A stretch of 64,000 nt of DNA from WTGU01 sp965242855 (lineage in GTDB: Bacteria > Pseudomonadota > Alphaproteobacteria > UBA828): assembly GCA_965242855.1 (NCBI GenBank), contig OZ251509.1:930001-994000 (forward strand), in the 5' to 3' direction. Numbering within the stretch: position 1 is the stretch's first letter; the number at the start of each line of letters is the position of its first letter. A model generated the notes under the pieces. That model saw only the letters and a list, made by a program, of their open reading frames with translations. It searched no databases and was not told where the DNA came from. A program made the translations under genes and the position numbers. Positions 16,196 to 26,867 of this stretch are shown one piece after another.

Positions 16196-17161
16196 ATGCT
16201 CGGCGCGTTCATCTCAGCGGACTGGAGCAAGGATGCGCGCAAGCGCTCGGTGCACGTCGCCAGGACGCGCACGCGCTGCATCCGGCGCGAAGAAAGCACG
16301 GATTGGAATCTCGAGGCACTGTTGCGGCTGGCCCGCAAGCTGGAGAAGGAGGTCGGCCCAGTCCTGATCGGCATGGATTTGGCCCTCGGCGTGCCGGCCC
16401 GTTACTGGCGCATGGTGCCGCGGGACGCGGCGGACGGGCGGCCTCCGCGGCACTTCCTCGACTTGCTCGCCGGGATCGATCCGGAATCGGATTTCTTCCG
16501 CGAGGTCCACTCTCCGGAAGACTGGCGCCCGGGCCGCCCGTTCTTCGCCGTTCAGGAGGGCGAAGGCGGCAAGGAGTCCTTCACGCGAAAGGTCGAAGGG
16601 AACATGCTCCGCCGCATCGACAAGGCGACGGGCGCGAAACCCCTGTTCGCAGTCAGCGGGATGCCGGGGACCGTCGGCTCGGCCACCCGCGCGCTCTGGA
16701 AGGAACTGATCCCGTTGCTGAAGAAGAGGGAACGCGACTTCGCCGTCTGGCCTTTCGAGGACCCGCCGCTGCCGGCGCTGCTCTCCGGCAGCGGGATCGT
16801 GCTGGCGGAGAGCTATCCCGGCCTTGCCTACGCCGTAGCGGTTGACGAGTGCCTTCCGACCAGCCGCATGAGGAACGCCAAGACGAATCGGGATTGGCGA
16901 AAGGGCATCTGCGGCCTCCTCGAGAAAGCGGCGTGGGTCTGGGAGCACGGCGTCTCCCTCGGCAATCTCGACCGGGCGCGCGAGGACGACGACGATTTCG
17001 ATTCCCTCGTGACCGCCGCCGCCGTGCTGCGTTGCCTCCTGGAGGGCCGGCAACTGTGCGCGCCAGAATGGATCGACGCAGAGGCGGAAGGCGCGATGCT
17101 CCTCGCCGGCCCCGTCGATCTTCGGGCCGCGTCGAGCGACAGAGGAAAGTCATGTCGATAG
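16196..17161 (+). CDS. DUF429-like predicted RNase H-fold nuclease, copy B
   Basis: About 321 residues, a close paralogue of the gene at 7810-8808 with the same landmarks: FISADWSKDARKRSVHVA, LIGMDLALGVP, AESYPGLAYAVAV and the DDFDSLVTAAAVL helix. Both copies keep the acidic residues expected of the fold. The 3' end differs from copy A after LLAGPV. The gene lies 20 bases after the racemase-like gene. A short stretch after its end (ATGTCGATAGAGGAAAT) resembles the start of the small gene that follows copy A, so the duplicated block once included that start. Confidence 0.75.
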   Translation: MLGAFISADWSKDARKRSVHVARTRTRCIRREESTDWNLEALLRLARKLEKEVGPVLIGMDLALGVPARYWRMVPRDAADGRPPRHFLDLLAGIDPESDFFREVHSPEDWRPGRPFFAVQEGEGGKESFTRKVEGNMLRRIDKATGAKPLFAVSGMPGTVGSATRALWKELIPLLKKRERDFAVWPFEDPPLPALLSGSGIVLAESYPGLAYAVAVDECLPTSRMRNAKTNRDWRKGICGLLEKAAWVWEHGVSLGNLDRAREDDDDFDSLVTAAAVLRCLLEGRQLCAPEWIDAEAEGAMLLAGPVDLRAASSDRGKSCR

Positions 17162-17193
17162 AGGAAATGCGGCCGGAGAGGGAGGAGCAGCGG

Positions 17194-17964
17194 ATGGCGG
17201 GGCGCCTCGAAGGACGGGTCGCGCTGGTCACGGGCGCCGCGCGGGGCATCGGCGCGGCCTGCGCCCGCAGGCTCGCGGCGGAGGGCGCGCCGGTGGCTCT
17301 CGCCGACCTGGACGAGGCGGGCGCCGCCGCGCTGGCCGCCGAACTGGAGGGCGGCGGCGCCAAGGCGATGTTCCTCACCCTGGACGTGACCCGGGAAGCC
17401 GATTGGGAGGCCGGGGTGGCGGCCGTCATCACCCGCTTCGGCGGCCTCGACGTGCTCGTGAACAACGCCGGCATCGCCGTCGTCGAGCCGGTGCAGACGA
17501 CCAGCCTCGAAGATTGGCGCAAGATCATGGCGGTCAACGCCGACGGCGTGTTCCTCGGCACCAAGCACGCCATGCGGGCGATGCGCAAGGGCGGCTCAAT
17601 CATCAACATCTCCTCGATCCTGGGGATCACCAGCGTCGAGGCGCTCTCCGCCTACAGCGCGACCAAGGGGGCGGTGCGGCTGTTCAGCAAGGGCGCCGCG
17701 CTCGACGGCGCCAAGGACGGCAGGGAGATCCGGGTCAACTCGATCCATCCCGGCTACATCCACACCGAGATGATGGAGGACACCTGCCATCGCGACTACG
17801 GCAGCCTGGAAGCGGGCCTGGAGGCGCTGGCCAGGCTGCATCCGATCGGCCGCGTCGGCAAGCCGGAGGACATCGCCAACGGCGTCCTCTTCCTGGCGTC
17901 CGAGGAATCGAGCTTCGTCACCGGGACCGAACTGGTCATCGACGGCGGCTACACCGCGGTGTAG
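17194..17964 (+). CDS. Short-chain dehydrogenase/reductase (3-alpha-HSD-like)
   Basis: About 256 residues, classical SDR: TGAARGIG cofactor loop, NNAG, the catalytic Ser in INISSILG, YSATK for Tyr/Lys, and the PG turn followed by a VIDGGYTAV end. NAD-type preference is suggested by the Asp in LADLDEAG. I chose the ATG at 17194 because GGGAGGAG lies just upstream and the family starts near MAGRLEGRVALVTG. An in-frame ATG at 17152 would add 14 residues (MSIEEMRPEREEQR) that look like the remnant of another gene's start. The substrate is unknown. Confidence 0.9.
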   Translation: MAGRLEGRVALVTGAARGIGAACARRLAAEGAPVALADLDEAGAAALAAELEGGGAKAMFLTLDVTREADWEAGVAAVITRFGGLDVLVNNAGIAVVEPVQTTSLEDWRKIMAVNADGVFLGTKHAMRAMRKGGSIINISSILGITSVEALSAYSATKGAVRLFSKGAALDGAKDGREIRVNSIHPGYIHTEMMEDTCHRDYGSLEAGLEALARLHPIGRVGKPEDIANGVLFLASEESSFVTGTELVIDGGYTAV

Positions 17965-17989
17965 CGGGCCGGGAGGGAGGAGGCCGCGC

Positions 17990-19021
17990 ATGATCGCCAA
18001 CCGCAACCGCCAGGTGCAGCTCGCGGCGCGGCCGGTCGGGATGCCGAAGGCCGAGGATTTCGCCGTGGTCGAGGCGCCGGTTCCCGACCCCGGCCCGGGC
18101 CAGGCGCTGGTGCGCGTGCTCTACCTTTCTCTGGACCCGTACATGCGCGGGCGGATGAGCGCCGCGAAGTCCTACGCGCCGCCGGTGCGGATCGGCGGTG
18201 TGATGACGGGCGGCGTGGTCGGCGAGGTCGTGCGCTCGCAGGCTGACGGCCTCGCCGCCGGCGACCTGGTGGAGGGCTATCTCGGCTGGCGGGAATTCGC
18301 GCTGTGCACGCCCGAAACCGTGCGCGTGCTGCCCGCTTCGCCCTATCCGCCCTCCTACGCGCTTGGCATCCTCGGAATGCCCGGCATGACCGCCTATTTC
18401 GGCCTGCTCGAGGTCGGGCGGCCCAGGGCCGGAGATACGGTGGTGGTCTCCGCGGCCTCCGGCGCGGTCGGCGCCGTGGTGGGCCAGATCGCCAGGCTCG
18501 GCGGCTGCCGCGTGGTGGGCACGGTGGGGAGCGAAGAGAAGGCGGCCTACGTCACCGAGACGCTCGGCTTCGACGCCGCGATCGACTACCGCGCCACAGG
18601 CGATCTCGGCGCCGCGCTTGACGACGCCTGCCCGGATGGCGTCGACGTCTATTTCGACAATGTCGGCGGCCCGGTGAGCGACGCCGTGATGGCCCGGCTG
18701 GCGTTCAAGGCCCGCGTCGTGGTCTGCGGCGCCATCCACCACTACAACCTGACCGAGCCCTATGCTGGGCCGAGCCACCTGCGCACCGTCCTGATCAACC
18801 GGGCGCGCGTCGAGGGGTTCCTGGTGTTCGACTGGAAGGACCGTTACCCGGAGGCGATCGCGCGCCTCACGAAGTGGCTCGACGAGGGCCGATTGACCTG
18901 CCGGGAGCACGTGATCGAGGGCCTGGAGAACGCGCCCCGAGGCCTGTCGATGCTTTTCGAGGGTCGCAATTTCGGCAAGCTCCTGGTCAAAGTCGCAGAC
19001 CTCGAGGGCTCGGACCGCTGA
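17990..19021 (+). CDS. NADP-dependent oxidoreductase, medium-chain (CurA/PTGR-like)
   Basis: 343 residues. Zinc-free MDR family of 2-alkenal/prostaglandin reductases. Landmarks are LSLDPYMRGRM, MTGGVVGEVV, GMPGMTAYFGL, the cofactor loop SAASGAVGAVVGQIA, and DVYFDNVGG. It reduces activated double bonds with NADPH in this family. It starts 26 bases after the SDR gene and is followed after 5 bases by a lactate/malate-type dehydrogenase, so the three likely form an operon for a shared but unidentified catabolic route. Confidence 0.92.
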   Translation: MIANRNRQVQLAARPVGMPKAEDFAVVEAPVPDPGPGQALVRVLYLSLDPYMRGRMSAAKSYAPPVRIGGVMTGGVVGEVVRSQADGLAAGDLVEGYLGWREFALCTPETVRVLPASPYPPSYALGILGMPGMTAYFGLLEVGRPRAGDTVVVSAASGAVGAVVGQIARLGGCRVVGTVGSEEKAAYVTETLGFDAAIDYRATGDLGAALDDACPDGVDVYFDNVGGPVSDAVMARLAFKARVVVCGAIHHYNLTEPYAGPSHLRTVLINRARVEGFLVFDWKDRYPEAIARLTKWLDEGRLTCREHVIEGLENAPRGLSMLFEGRNFGKLLVKVADLEGSDR

Positions 19022-19025
19022 GCCG

Positions 19026-20108
19026 ATGGCCCCGGGCGCGGGCGTCCGCGCGCCCGAATCGACGGTTCGCGCGCTGATCGAGGATGTTTTCGGCGCCCTC
19101 GGATTCACCGCCCGCGAACGCGCGGTCCTGGCCGAGACGCTGCTCGAGGCGAGCCGCGCGGGATACCACTCCCACGGGGTGATGCGCATCCCGACCTTCG
19201 TCGACGACACCCGCGCCGGGCGGATCGTCCCCGCGGCGGCGCCGGCGGTCGCGCGGGAGACGGCGGCGGCCGTGTTCGTCGATGCGCGCCGCTGCCTGGG
19301 CCCCGTTTCGACCGTCTTCGCCGTCGAGCGGGCGGCGGCGAAGGCACGGCGGGAGGGAATCGGCTGCGCCGCCGTGCGCAACGGCAACGACGCGGCCCGC
19401 CTCGGCGCCTATGTCGGCGGGCCGGCGCGCGACGGGCTGATGACCCTGCTCATGGTCAACGACGCCGGTGGCGGCGCCTGCGTGGCGCCCTTCGGCAGCG
19501 CCGCCCCCTTCCTCAGCACCAACCCGCTGGCCGCCGGCATTCCGCGCGCTCCCGGCGCGCCGCCGCTGGTGATCGATATCTCGACCAGCGTGGTGGCGCT
19601 CGGCAAGGTGCGGATGGCCGCGAACCGCGGCGCGGCGGTGCCGGAAGGCTGGTTGATCGACCGCGCCGGCCGCCCGACCGTCGATCCGGCCGCGCTCTTC
19701 GCGACGCCGCGGGAGGCCGCCCTGCTGCCGCTCGGCGGCGCGGCGGACGGCCACAAGGGCTTCCTGCTGAGCCTGATCGTCGAGGCGTTCGCCGGCGCCC
19801 TGACCGGCGCCGGCATGAGCGCGGGCGACGAGGCCGAGGGCCGCGGCAACGGGCTCTTCGTCCTGGCGGCCGACCCCGCCGCGCTCGGCGGGCGCGGCGG
19901 CTTCGTCGCGGCGATGGAAGCCTTCGTCGCCGGCCTCCGGGCCCTGCCGCCGGTCGCCGGCGGCGCGGGCGTGCGTCTGCCCGGCGCCCGGCTCGCCGAC
20001 GCACCCGCCGACGACATCCCCATCGACGGCCCCACCTGGGCCCGCATCGCCGCGATCCTCGAGGACCTGTCCCTGTCGGCGCCGGCCTACCCGGTCGCGC
20101 CCGCATAG
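19026..20108 (+). CDS. Malate/L-lactate/ureidoglycolate dehydrogenase family protein (Ldh_2)
   Basis: 360 residues, NAD(P)-dependent 2-hydroxyacid/imino-acid reductase family of Rossmann-unlike fold. Signals are the SRAGYHSHGVMRIP motif with the catalytic His, RNGNDAARLGAY, PFGSAAPFLSTNPLAAGIPR and LPLGGAADGHKGFLLSLIVE. The precise substrate cannot be read from the sequence. It closes the three-gene oxidoreductase group, 4 bases after the MDR gene. Confidence 0.9.
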   Translation: MAPGAGVRAPESTVRALIEDVFGALGFTARERAVLAETLLEASRAGYHSHGVMRIPTFVDDTRAGRIVPAAAPAVARETAAAVFVDARRCLGPVSTVFAVERAAAKARREGIGCAAVRNGNDAARLGAYVGGPARDGLMTLLMVNDAGGGACVAPFGSAAPFLSTNPLAAGIPRAPGAPPLVIDISTSVVALGKVRMAANRGAAVPEGWLIDRAGRPTVDPAALFATPREAALLPLGGAADGHKGFLLSLIVEAFAGALTGAGMSAGDEAEGRGNGLFVLAADPAALGGRGGFVAAMEAFVAGLRALPPVAGGAGVRLPGARLADAPADDIPIDGPTWARIAAILEDLSLSAPAYPVAPA

Positions 20109-20111
20109 ACG

Positions 20112-21093
20112 GTGCGCGCCGCTGCTCCCCGGGAGGATGGAAATCCCGGTCGGCGCGCGGGGCGGGGTGGGGCGGCGGCCATCTGCAGGCCGTCGGCGTC
20201 GAGGTCGCGCATGTCGGTCTCGAGGTGGATCAGGCCGGGGCGGTCCGTCAGGGCGAGCGCCGCGTCGAAGGCGCGGGCGAGAGCCGCGAAGTCCGGGCTG
20301 TTCATCACCGTGTCGTAGAGCGCTTCCGGGCCGCCGCGGCGGTGTTGATAGGCGGTGCGCGAACCGCAGGCGCCGTTGTCGCAGACGATGACGAGGGTCT
20401 GCTGAACGGCGGTCACGATTTCCTGCCCCGTCATGAGGAAGCCCCCGTCGCCGATCACCGCCGCCGCGGGAACGTCCGGCCGCGCGAGCCTGGCGCCGGG
20501 CGCGCCGGGCATCCCGCAGCCCATGGCACCGCCGCTGGCGACGGTCTGGCCGGGGGGGGGGGGGTAAGGATAGTGCCGGTGCAACCAACTCGCGAAGGCG
20601 CCGGAATCGCTGACCACCATCGATTCCGCCGGCGCGCGTTCGCCCATGGTGCGGACGATCTCCGCCATGTTCACAGCGCCCACGCAGCGGGCGCGCAGTC
20701 CTGCGGGCGGAGCACCTCGATCACGCCTTTCGTCGGCGGCTTGAACGCCGTCGGGTCGTCGATCTCTGGAACGCTTCGCGGTCCATCTCGCGGGTGGGCC
20801 CGTGGCCGATGAAGAGCGCGAGCGGAGTCGAAACCTGCTTCGCCGTGTGCAGAGCCCGATGGCGGCGTTGGCCGCCCGGGTCACGAAGGCCGCGGCCGGC
20901 TTGTCGGCGACCTTGGCGCAGGCGTCGGCGGCGCAGACGCCCGCGGATTCGTGACGGGTCGGGACGAGCCTGATCCGGTCGCGCTGCCGACGCAGCTCTT
21001 CCAGGTCATCAGATGGCTCTCGCCGGGCACGTTGAACGCCACCTCGATGCCGTGCTTCACCGGCGTCCGAACCAGGGCTTCGCCGCCGTTCAT
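20112..21093 (-). pseudogene. Acetolactate-synthase-like thiamine-diphosphate enzyme, degraded
   Basis: The N terminus from the ATG at 21093 (MNGGEALVRTPVKHGIEVAF, then NVPGESHL) is the start of a TPP-binding enzyme with the catalytic Glu region. The coherent frame is soon lost. About 20880-20700 holds short shifted pieces (NAAIGL). About 20680-20150 holds a C-terminal TPP domain (VNMAEIVRTMGERAPAES, then GDGGFLMTGQEIVTAVQQ and VIVCDNGACG). Some 250-300 residues of the middle of a normal ~550-residue protein are missing. A run of 13 G bases interrupts the C-terminal part. It cannot make an active enzyme as written. It accounts for most of the otherwise gene-free stretch 20109-21252. Confidence 0.85.
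20552..20564. repeat. G13 homopolymer tract
   Basis: Thirteen consecutive G on the + strand inside the decayed TPP-enzyme gene, coding Pro-Pro-Pro-Pro on the minus strand. A second, shorter tract (G9, 21175-21183) lies upstream of nadE. Such tracts slip during replication and are also prone to sequencing error, so the length should be treated as uncertain. Confidence 0.85.
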
Positions 21094-21252
21094 CCCCGTG
21101 CTCCCCCGCATCGGCGCGCGGAGTGTTATTCGGCCCGCCCGCCCTGTCGCGCCCGCCGCCGAGGGGAGCTCGCCGGGGGGGGGCGTTCAGGTGCGCGTTG
21201 ACAGCGCCATCGGCCCGCGCCTACCGTCCAGGGAACCTCGCCGTTTCCGGCC

Positions 21253-22913
21253 ATGACCGATTCCCTCGCCATCGCCCTCGCGCAACTCGACCCCACGGTG
21301 GGGGATCTTCAGGGGAACAAGGCGTCGATCCTGCGCGCCCGCGCCGAGGCCGCGGCGCAGGCGGCGGACCTCGTGATCTGCACCGAACTCGTGGTGACCG
21401 GCTATCCGCTCGAGGATCTGGTGCTCAAGCCGGCGTTCCAGAGAGAGGCCCGGTCGGTCGTCGAGGCGCTCGCGGCGGAGACCGCCGACGGCGGGCCGGC
21501 GCTCCTCGTGGGCACGCCCTGGGCCGAGGACGGGAAGCTCTACAATGCCGCGCTCCTGCTGGACGGCGGCGCGATCGCCGCGCGACGTTACAAATACGAG
21601 CTGCCCAACTACGGCGTCTTCGACGAGGCGCGGGTGTTCGCGCGGGGGCCGCTGCCGGGGCCGATCCCGTTTCGTGGAGTGCGCCTCGGCGCCATGATCT
21701 GCGAGGACATGTGGTTCCCGGACGTCTCCGAATGCCTGGAGGAATCCGGCGCCGAGATCATGGTCGCGATCAACGGCTCGCCTTTCGAAGCCGCGAAGGG
21801 GGACGCGCGCCTCAACCTCGCCGTGGCGCGGACCGGCGAAACCGGCCTGCCGCTGATTTACGTCAATCAGGTGGGCGGGCAGGACGAGCTCGTGTTCGAC
21901 GGCGCGTCCTTCGTGCTCGCCGCCGACCGCCGGCTGTGCGCCCAGGCGCCCGCCTTCGAGGAGGCGATCCTGCTCACGCGCTGGTCGCGGGAAGGCGACG
22001 GCTGGCGCTGTGCGCCCGCGCAACGGGCGCCCGCGCTGGACGAAGAGGCCGCGATCTACCGCAGCATGACGGTGGGCCTGCGCGACTACGTCGGGAAGAA
22101 CGGCTTTCCCGGCGTGCTGATCGGCCTCTCCGGCGGAATCGATTCGGCCCTGTCCGCCGCGGTCGCGGTCGATGCCCTGGGCGCGGCGCGCGTGCGTTGC
22201 GTGGCCATGCCGTCGCGCTACACGGCGCGGTCCTCGCTCGACCACGCGGCGGAATGCGCGCGCCTGCTCGGCGTCCGCCTGGACACCGTGGCGATCGAAC
22301 CCGCCGTGCGGGCGCTGGACGCCATGCTGGCGCCGGTCTTCGCCGGCCGCGCGGCGGACACGACGGAAGAAAACCTCCAGGCGCGGGTCCGCGGCACCAT
22401 CCTGATGGCGATGAGCAACAAGCTCGGCCACATGGTGCTGACCACCGGCAACAAGTCCGAGATGTCCGTCGGCTACGCCACGCTCTATGGCGACATGTGC
22501 GGTGGCTATTCCGTCCTCAAGGACGTGTACAAGACCTCCGTCTTCGCGCTTTCGCGCTGGCGCAACCGGAACTGGATTCACGGCCTGGAAGGGCCGCGCG
22601 GGCGCGCGGTCCCCGAAGCGGTCATCGACAAGCCGCCGAGCGCCGAGCTGCGCCCCGACCAGACCGACCAGGACACCCTGCCGCCCTACGACGTGCTCGA
22701 CGACATCTTGCGCGGGCTCGTCGAGGAGGAGCGCCCGGCCGCGGAGATCGCCGCCCGCGGGCACCCGGAGGAGACCGTCGCCCAGGTCTGGCGCATGCTC
22801 GATTCCGCCGAATACAAACGACGCCAGGCGCCGCCGGGCGTCAAGCTCACGCTGCGCGCCTTCGGGAAGGACCGCCGCTACCCGATCACCAACCGCTACC
22901 GCGGGGCGGTTTG

Positions 22914-22914
<1 letters not shown>
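21253..22914 (+). CDS. nadE: Glutamine-dependent NAD+ synthetase
   Basis: 553 residues, the long two-domain form. The nitrilase-like glutaminase domain has the triad E45, K114 and C150 (TELVVTG, RRYKYELPNY, MICEDMW). The synthetase domain has the ATP-binding LSGGIDSAL loop and TTGNKSEMSVGYATLYGDM. It amidates nicotinic acid adenine dinucleotide to NAD+ using glutamine and ATP. Its TGA overlaps the ATG of cysS. Upstream is the decayed TPP-enzyme gene on the other strand, so this is likely the first gene of a nadE-cysS-trmJ transcript. Confidence 0.96.
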
Positions 22915-24280
<1,366 letters not shown>

Positions 24281-24299
<19 letters not shown>

Positions 24300-25159
24300 A
24301 TCCCCCGGCCGGGGGTCCGCCCGCCGGCATCCGCGACGCGGAGGCGCGGCCCGCAGCGGGGAGCGAGCGGCGAAAGAGCCGCGCGCCGGCCCATGTCGAC
24401 GCGGCGGGGCCGGCGGTCGTTCTCGTCCGCCCCCAGCTGGGCGAGAACATCGGCGCCGCCGCGCGCGCCATGCTGAATTGCGGCCTGTCGGACCTGCGTC
24501 TGGTCCGGCCTCGGGACGGGTGGCCCAACGTCAAGGCGTTGGCGGCGGCGGCCGGCGCCCATGACGTGCTGGCGCGCGTCCGCCCGTGCGAGACCGTCGC
24601 CGATGCCCTGGCCGATCTCCATGTGGTTTACGCCACCACCGCGCGGCCGCGGGAGATGGAGAAGCCGGTCGTGCCGCCGCGCGCGGCCGCGGCCGCGATG
24701 CGCGAAGCGGCGGCGCGGGACGAGCGCGTCGGCCTCCTCTTCGGGCCGGAGAAGGCGGGCCTCAAGAACGAGGAACTGGTGATGGCCGACGCGATCGTCC
24801 GGATCCCCCTGAATCCCGCCTTCGCCTCGCTCAATCTGGCGCAGGCCGTCCTCCTTCTGTCCTACGAATGGTATGCCGCCGCCGCGCCGGCGCCGCCCGC
24901 CGCGCCGCCGGACCGCCGCAGCCGCCCCGCCACCAAGGGGGAACTCCTCGATTTCTTCGCCTGCCTCGAAGGCGCCCTCGATGCGCGCGGCTTCTACCCC
25001 ACGCCGGAGATGCGCCCGAAGATGGCGCGCAACATGCGGACCATGTTCGCGCGCATCGCACCCACCCGGCAGGACGTGCAGACGCTCTACGGGATGGTGC
25101 GCGCCCTGAGCGCGGACCCGGCGCGCCGCCGCCCCGCCTCTCCGCCCCGACCGCATTGA
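24281..25159 (+). CDS. trmJ: tRNA (cytidine/uridine-2'-O)-methyltransferase TrmJ-type
   Basis: About 292 residues, SPOUT-class methyltransferase. Motifs are VVLVRPQLGENIGAAARAML, LLFGPEKAGLKNEEL and RIPLNPAFASLNLAQAV (the knotted SAM site), followed by a C-terminal extension GELLDFFACLEGALDARGFY typical of TrmJ. It modifies tRNA position 32. The ATG at 24281 has GGAGGGG in front and overlaps cysS by 19 bases; an in-frame ATG at 24296 is the alternative. The ~35-residue N-terminal lead is poorly conserved. Confidence 0.93.
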
Positions 25160-25183
25160 CTTCCGACCGCCGGCGGCTATAGT
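25156..25183 (+). promoter_or_regulatory. Sigma-70-type promoter for rpsD
   Basis: TTGACT at 25156-25161 and TATAGT at 25178-25183 with a 16-base spacer, 45 bases before the rpsD start. Both hexamers match the bacterial consensus at five of six positions. Being ahead of a highly expressed ribosomal gene supports it. Confidence 0.65.
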
Positions 25184-25227
25184 GCCGCTCCGGCGCGGGG
25201 CGCCGCCATCCCATCGACGCGGATGCC

Positions 25228-25842
25228 ATGAGCAAGCGACAGCAGTCGAAATACAAGATCTGCCGGCGGCTCGGAGTGAACCTCTGGGGGCGCCCGAAGA
25301 GCCCGACCAACCGGCGTGATTACGGGCCGGGCCAACATGGCCAGCGGCGGCGCAAGCCTTCGGACTTCGGCGTTCAGCTCGCGGCCAAGCAGCGCCTGCG
25401 CGGCTATTACGGCAACATCACCGAGAAGCAGTTCCGCCGCTACTACAGCACGGCCGGCGACCGCAAGGGGGACACGGGCGAGAATCTGGTCGGGCTGCTC
25501 GAACGGCGCCTCGACGCGGTCGTCTACCGCATGAAGTTCGTGCCGACGGTCTTCGCCGCGCGGCAATTCGTGAGCCACGGCCACGTCACGGTCAACGGCC
25601 GGCGCGTGACGATCCCGAGCTATCAGGTGAAGGAGGAGGACCGGATCGCCGTGAAGGAGCGCTCGCGCGAATTGCCGCTGGTCCTCGAAGCGGTCGACTC
25701 ACCGGAGCGCGAGGTCCCCGACTATGTCGAGGTCGACCACGACAGGATGGAAGGCCGCTTCGTCCGCGTGCCCAAGCTCGCCGACGTGCCCTACCCGGTG
25801 CAGATGGAGCCCAACCTCGTCATCGAGTACTACTCCCGCTGA
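25228..25842 (+). CDS. rpsD: 30S ribosomal protein S4
   Basis: 204 residues, the usual bacterial length. It begins MSKRQQSKYKICRRLGVNLW and carries the S4 RNA-binding domain (LERRLDAVVYRMKFVPTVF, then ARQFVSHGHVTVNGRRV). It binds 16S rRNA early in 30S assembly. It stands alone, outside the S13-S11-rpoA operon, which is usual in Alphaproteobacteria, and has its own promoter. Confidence 0.98.
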   Translation: MSKRQQSKYKICRRLGVNLWGRPKSPTNRRDYGPGQHGQRRRKPSDFGVQLAAKQRLRGYYGNITEKQFRRYYSTAGDRKGDTGENLVGLLERRLDAVVYRMKFVPTVFAARQFVSHGHVTVNGRRVTIPSYQVKEEDRIAVKERSRELPLVLEAVDSPEREVPDYVEVDHDRMEGRFVRVPKLADVPYPVQMEPNLVIEYYSR

Positions 25843-25924
25843 GGCGGCTCCCCGCGAACGATTGACTCGCGGCGGATTCCGGGTTTTCGTTCCCCGCCGG
25901 GGGCGGAACGACGGGAGGGCTGCG

Positions 25925-26539
25925 ATGGCCGGATTTTCGTTCAAGCACCATCTGCTGAGGGAAGACGGCGGCAATCCCAACAACGGGGCGCTGCCGCTCA
26001 TCATCTATCGCGACGCGGTCGACGTCGGCGGCGCCGAGCCCGAAAACGCGGTCGAGCGGGCCTTCGGGGAAAACGATTGGGGCGACGGCTTCCGCGGCGA
26101 TACCTATCCGTTTCACCACTACCATTCGACGGCCCACGAGGTCGTCGGCTGCGCGCGCGGCAAGGCGCGGTTGCAATTCGGCGGGCCGCGGGGGCCGGTC
26201 GTCGACGTGCGGGCCGGCGACGCGGTGCTCATCCCCGCCGGCGTGACGCACTGCCGGCTGGACGACGCGCCGGGCTACGCCAGCGTCGGCGCCTATCCGC
26301 CGGGCCAGAAGCCGGACCTCTGCGTCCTGTCGGAAGCGGACGCGGCAGCCGCACGGCGGCGCGGCGACACCGAAGGCCTTGAACTCAAGGTCATGGGCAG
26401 CGCCGCACTCGCCTCTGCCAGGGCGGCCGTCGCCGGCACCCCGTTGCCGGCGACCGATCCCGTCGCGGGGAACGACGGGCCGGTCGCGGCGCTCTGGCTC
26501 AGGGGCCGGCCTCCGGCGCCGGGCGGCCGAACACGCTGA
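25925..26539 (+). CDS. Cupin domain protein (YjlB-like)
   Basis: About 204 residues from the ATG at 25925, preceded by GGGAGGGCTGCG. The cupin metal-binding core is TYPFHHYHSTAHEVVGCARG, with three His and a Glu, followed by AGDAVLIPAGVTHC for the fourth ligand. An N-terminal NPNNGALPLIIYRDAVDVGG matches the YjlB-like group, where function is unknown. The reading ends 40 bases inside the convergent dioxygenase-like gene. Confidence 0.88.
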   Translation: MAGFSFKHHLLREDGGNPNNGALPLIIYRDAVDVGGAEPENAVERAFGENDWGDGFRGDTYPFHHYHSTAHEVVGCARGKARLQFGGPRGPVVDVRAGDAVLIPAGVTHCRLDDAPGYASVGAYPPGQKPDLCVLSEADAAAARRRGDTEGLELKVMGSAALASARAAVAGTPLPATDPVAGNDGPVAALWLRGRPPAPGGRTR

Positions 26540-26867
26540 AGTCCAGAGCGAGCGGCGCGCCGAGCCAGAGCGGATGATCGCGATGGTCGGCAAGGGCGTC
26601 GCCGGTCTCCGGATGGACGAGGATCGCGTGGCCGCGCCGGTTCAGCATGAGCCAGGGCACGATCGCGGCGAACAGCCCGGGCGCGAATGCCACCTGGAAC
26701 ATCGGAGCCGGATGCGGCCCGACCGGCGCGTTCCTCCATCGTCCCAGCCGCACGACGAAGCGCGCGACGAGACCCGTCCTGAGCGCCGCCGCGCTCCGTC
26801 GCGTCGCCGGTTCGTAATAGATATGGGCGTGGTAGCCGGCGATGGCCGCCGGCGAAGGCGCGGTCAA
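26499..26867 (-). CDS. DOPA 4,5-dioxygenase family protein, TTG start
   Basis: About 122 residues. YHAHIYYEPATR, a GRWRNAPVGPHPAPMFQVAF stretch, PWLMLNRRGHAILVHPETGD and DHPLWLGAPLALDFSVFG match the small DOPA dioxygenase family, which binds a metal through His residues. No ATG is available. The TTG at 26867 overlaps the grxD stop codon as TTGA, which argues for translation coupled to grxD. Its function in bacteria is not established; the 3' end overlaps the convergent cupin gene. Confidence 0.82.
   Translation of the reverse strand: MTAPSPAAIAGYHAHIYYEPATRRSAAALRTGLVARFVVRLGRWRNAPVGPHPAPMFQVAFAPGLFAAIVPWLMLNRRGHAILVHPETGDALADHRDHPLWLGAPLALDFSVFGRPAPEAGP

Noticed and set aside
21123..22913. 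A long frame upstream of, and continuous with, cysS
   Set aside because: The part before 22914 runs out of frame through nadE and is Arg/Gly-rich; the real cysS begins at the ATG overlapping the nadE stop.
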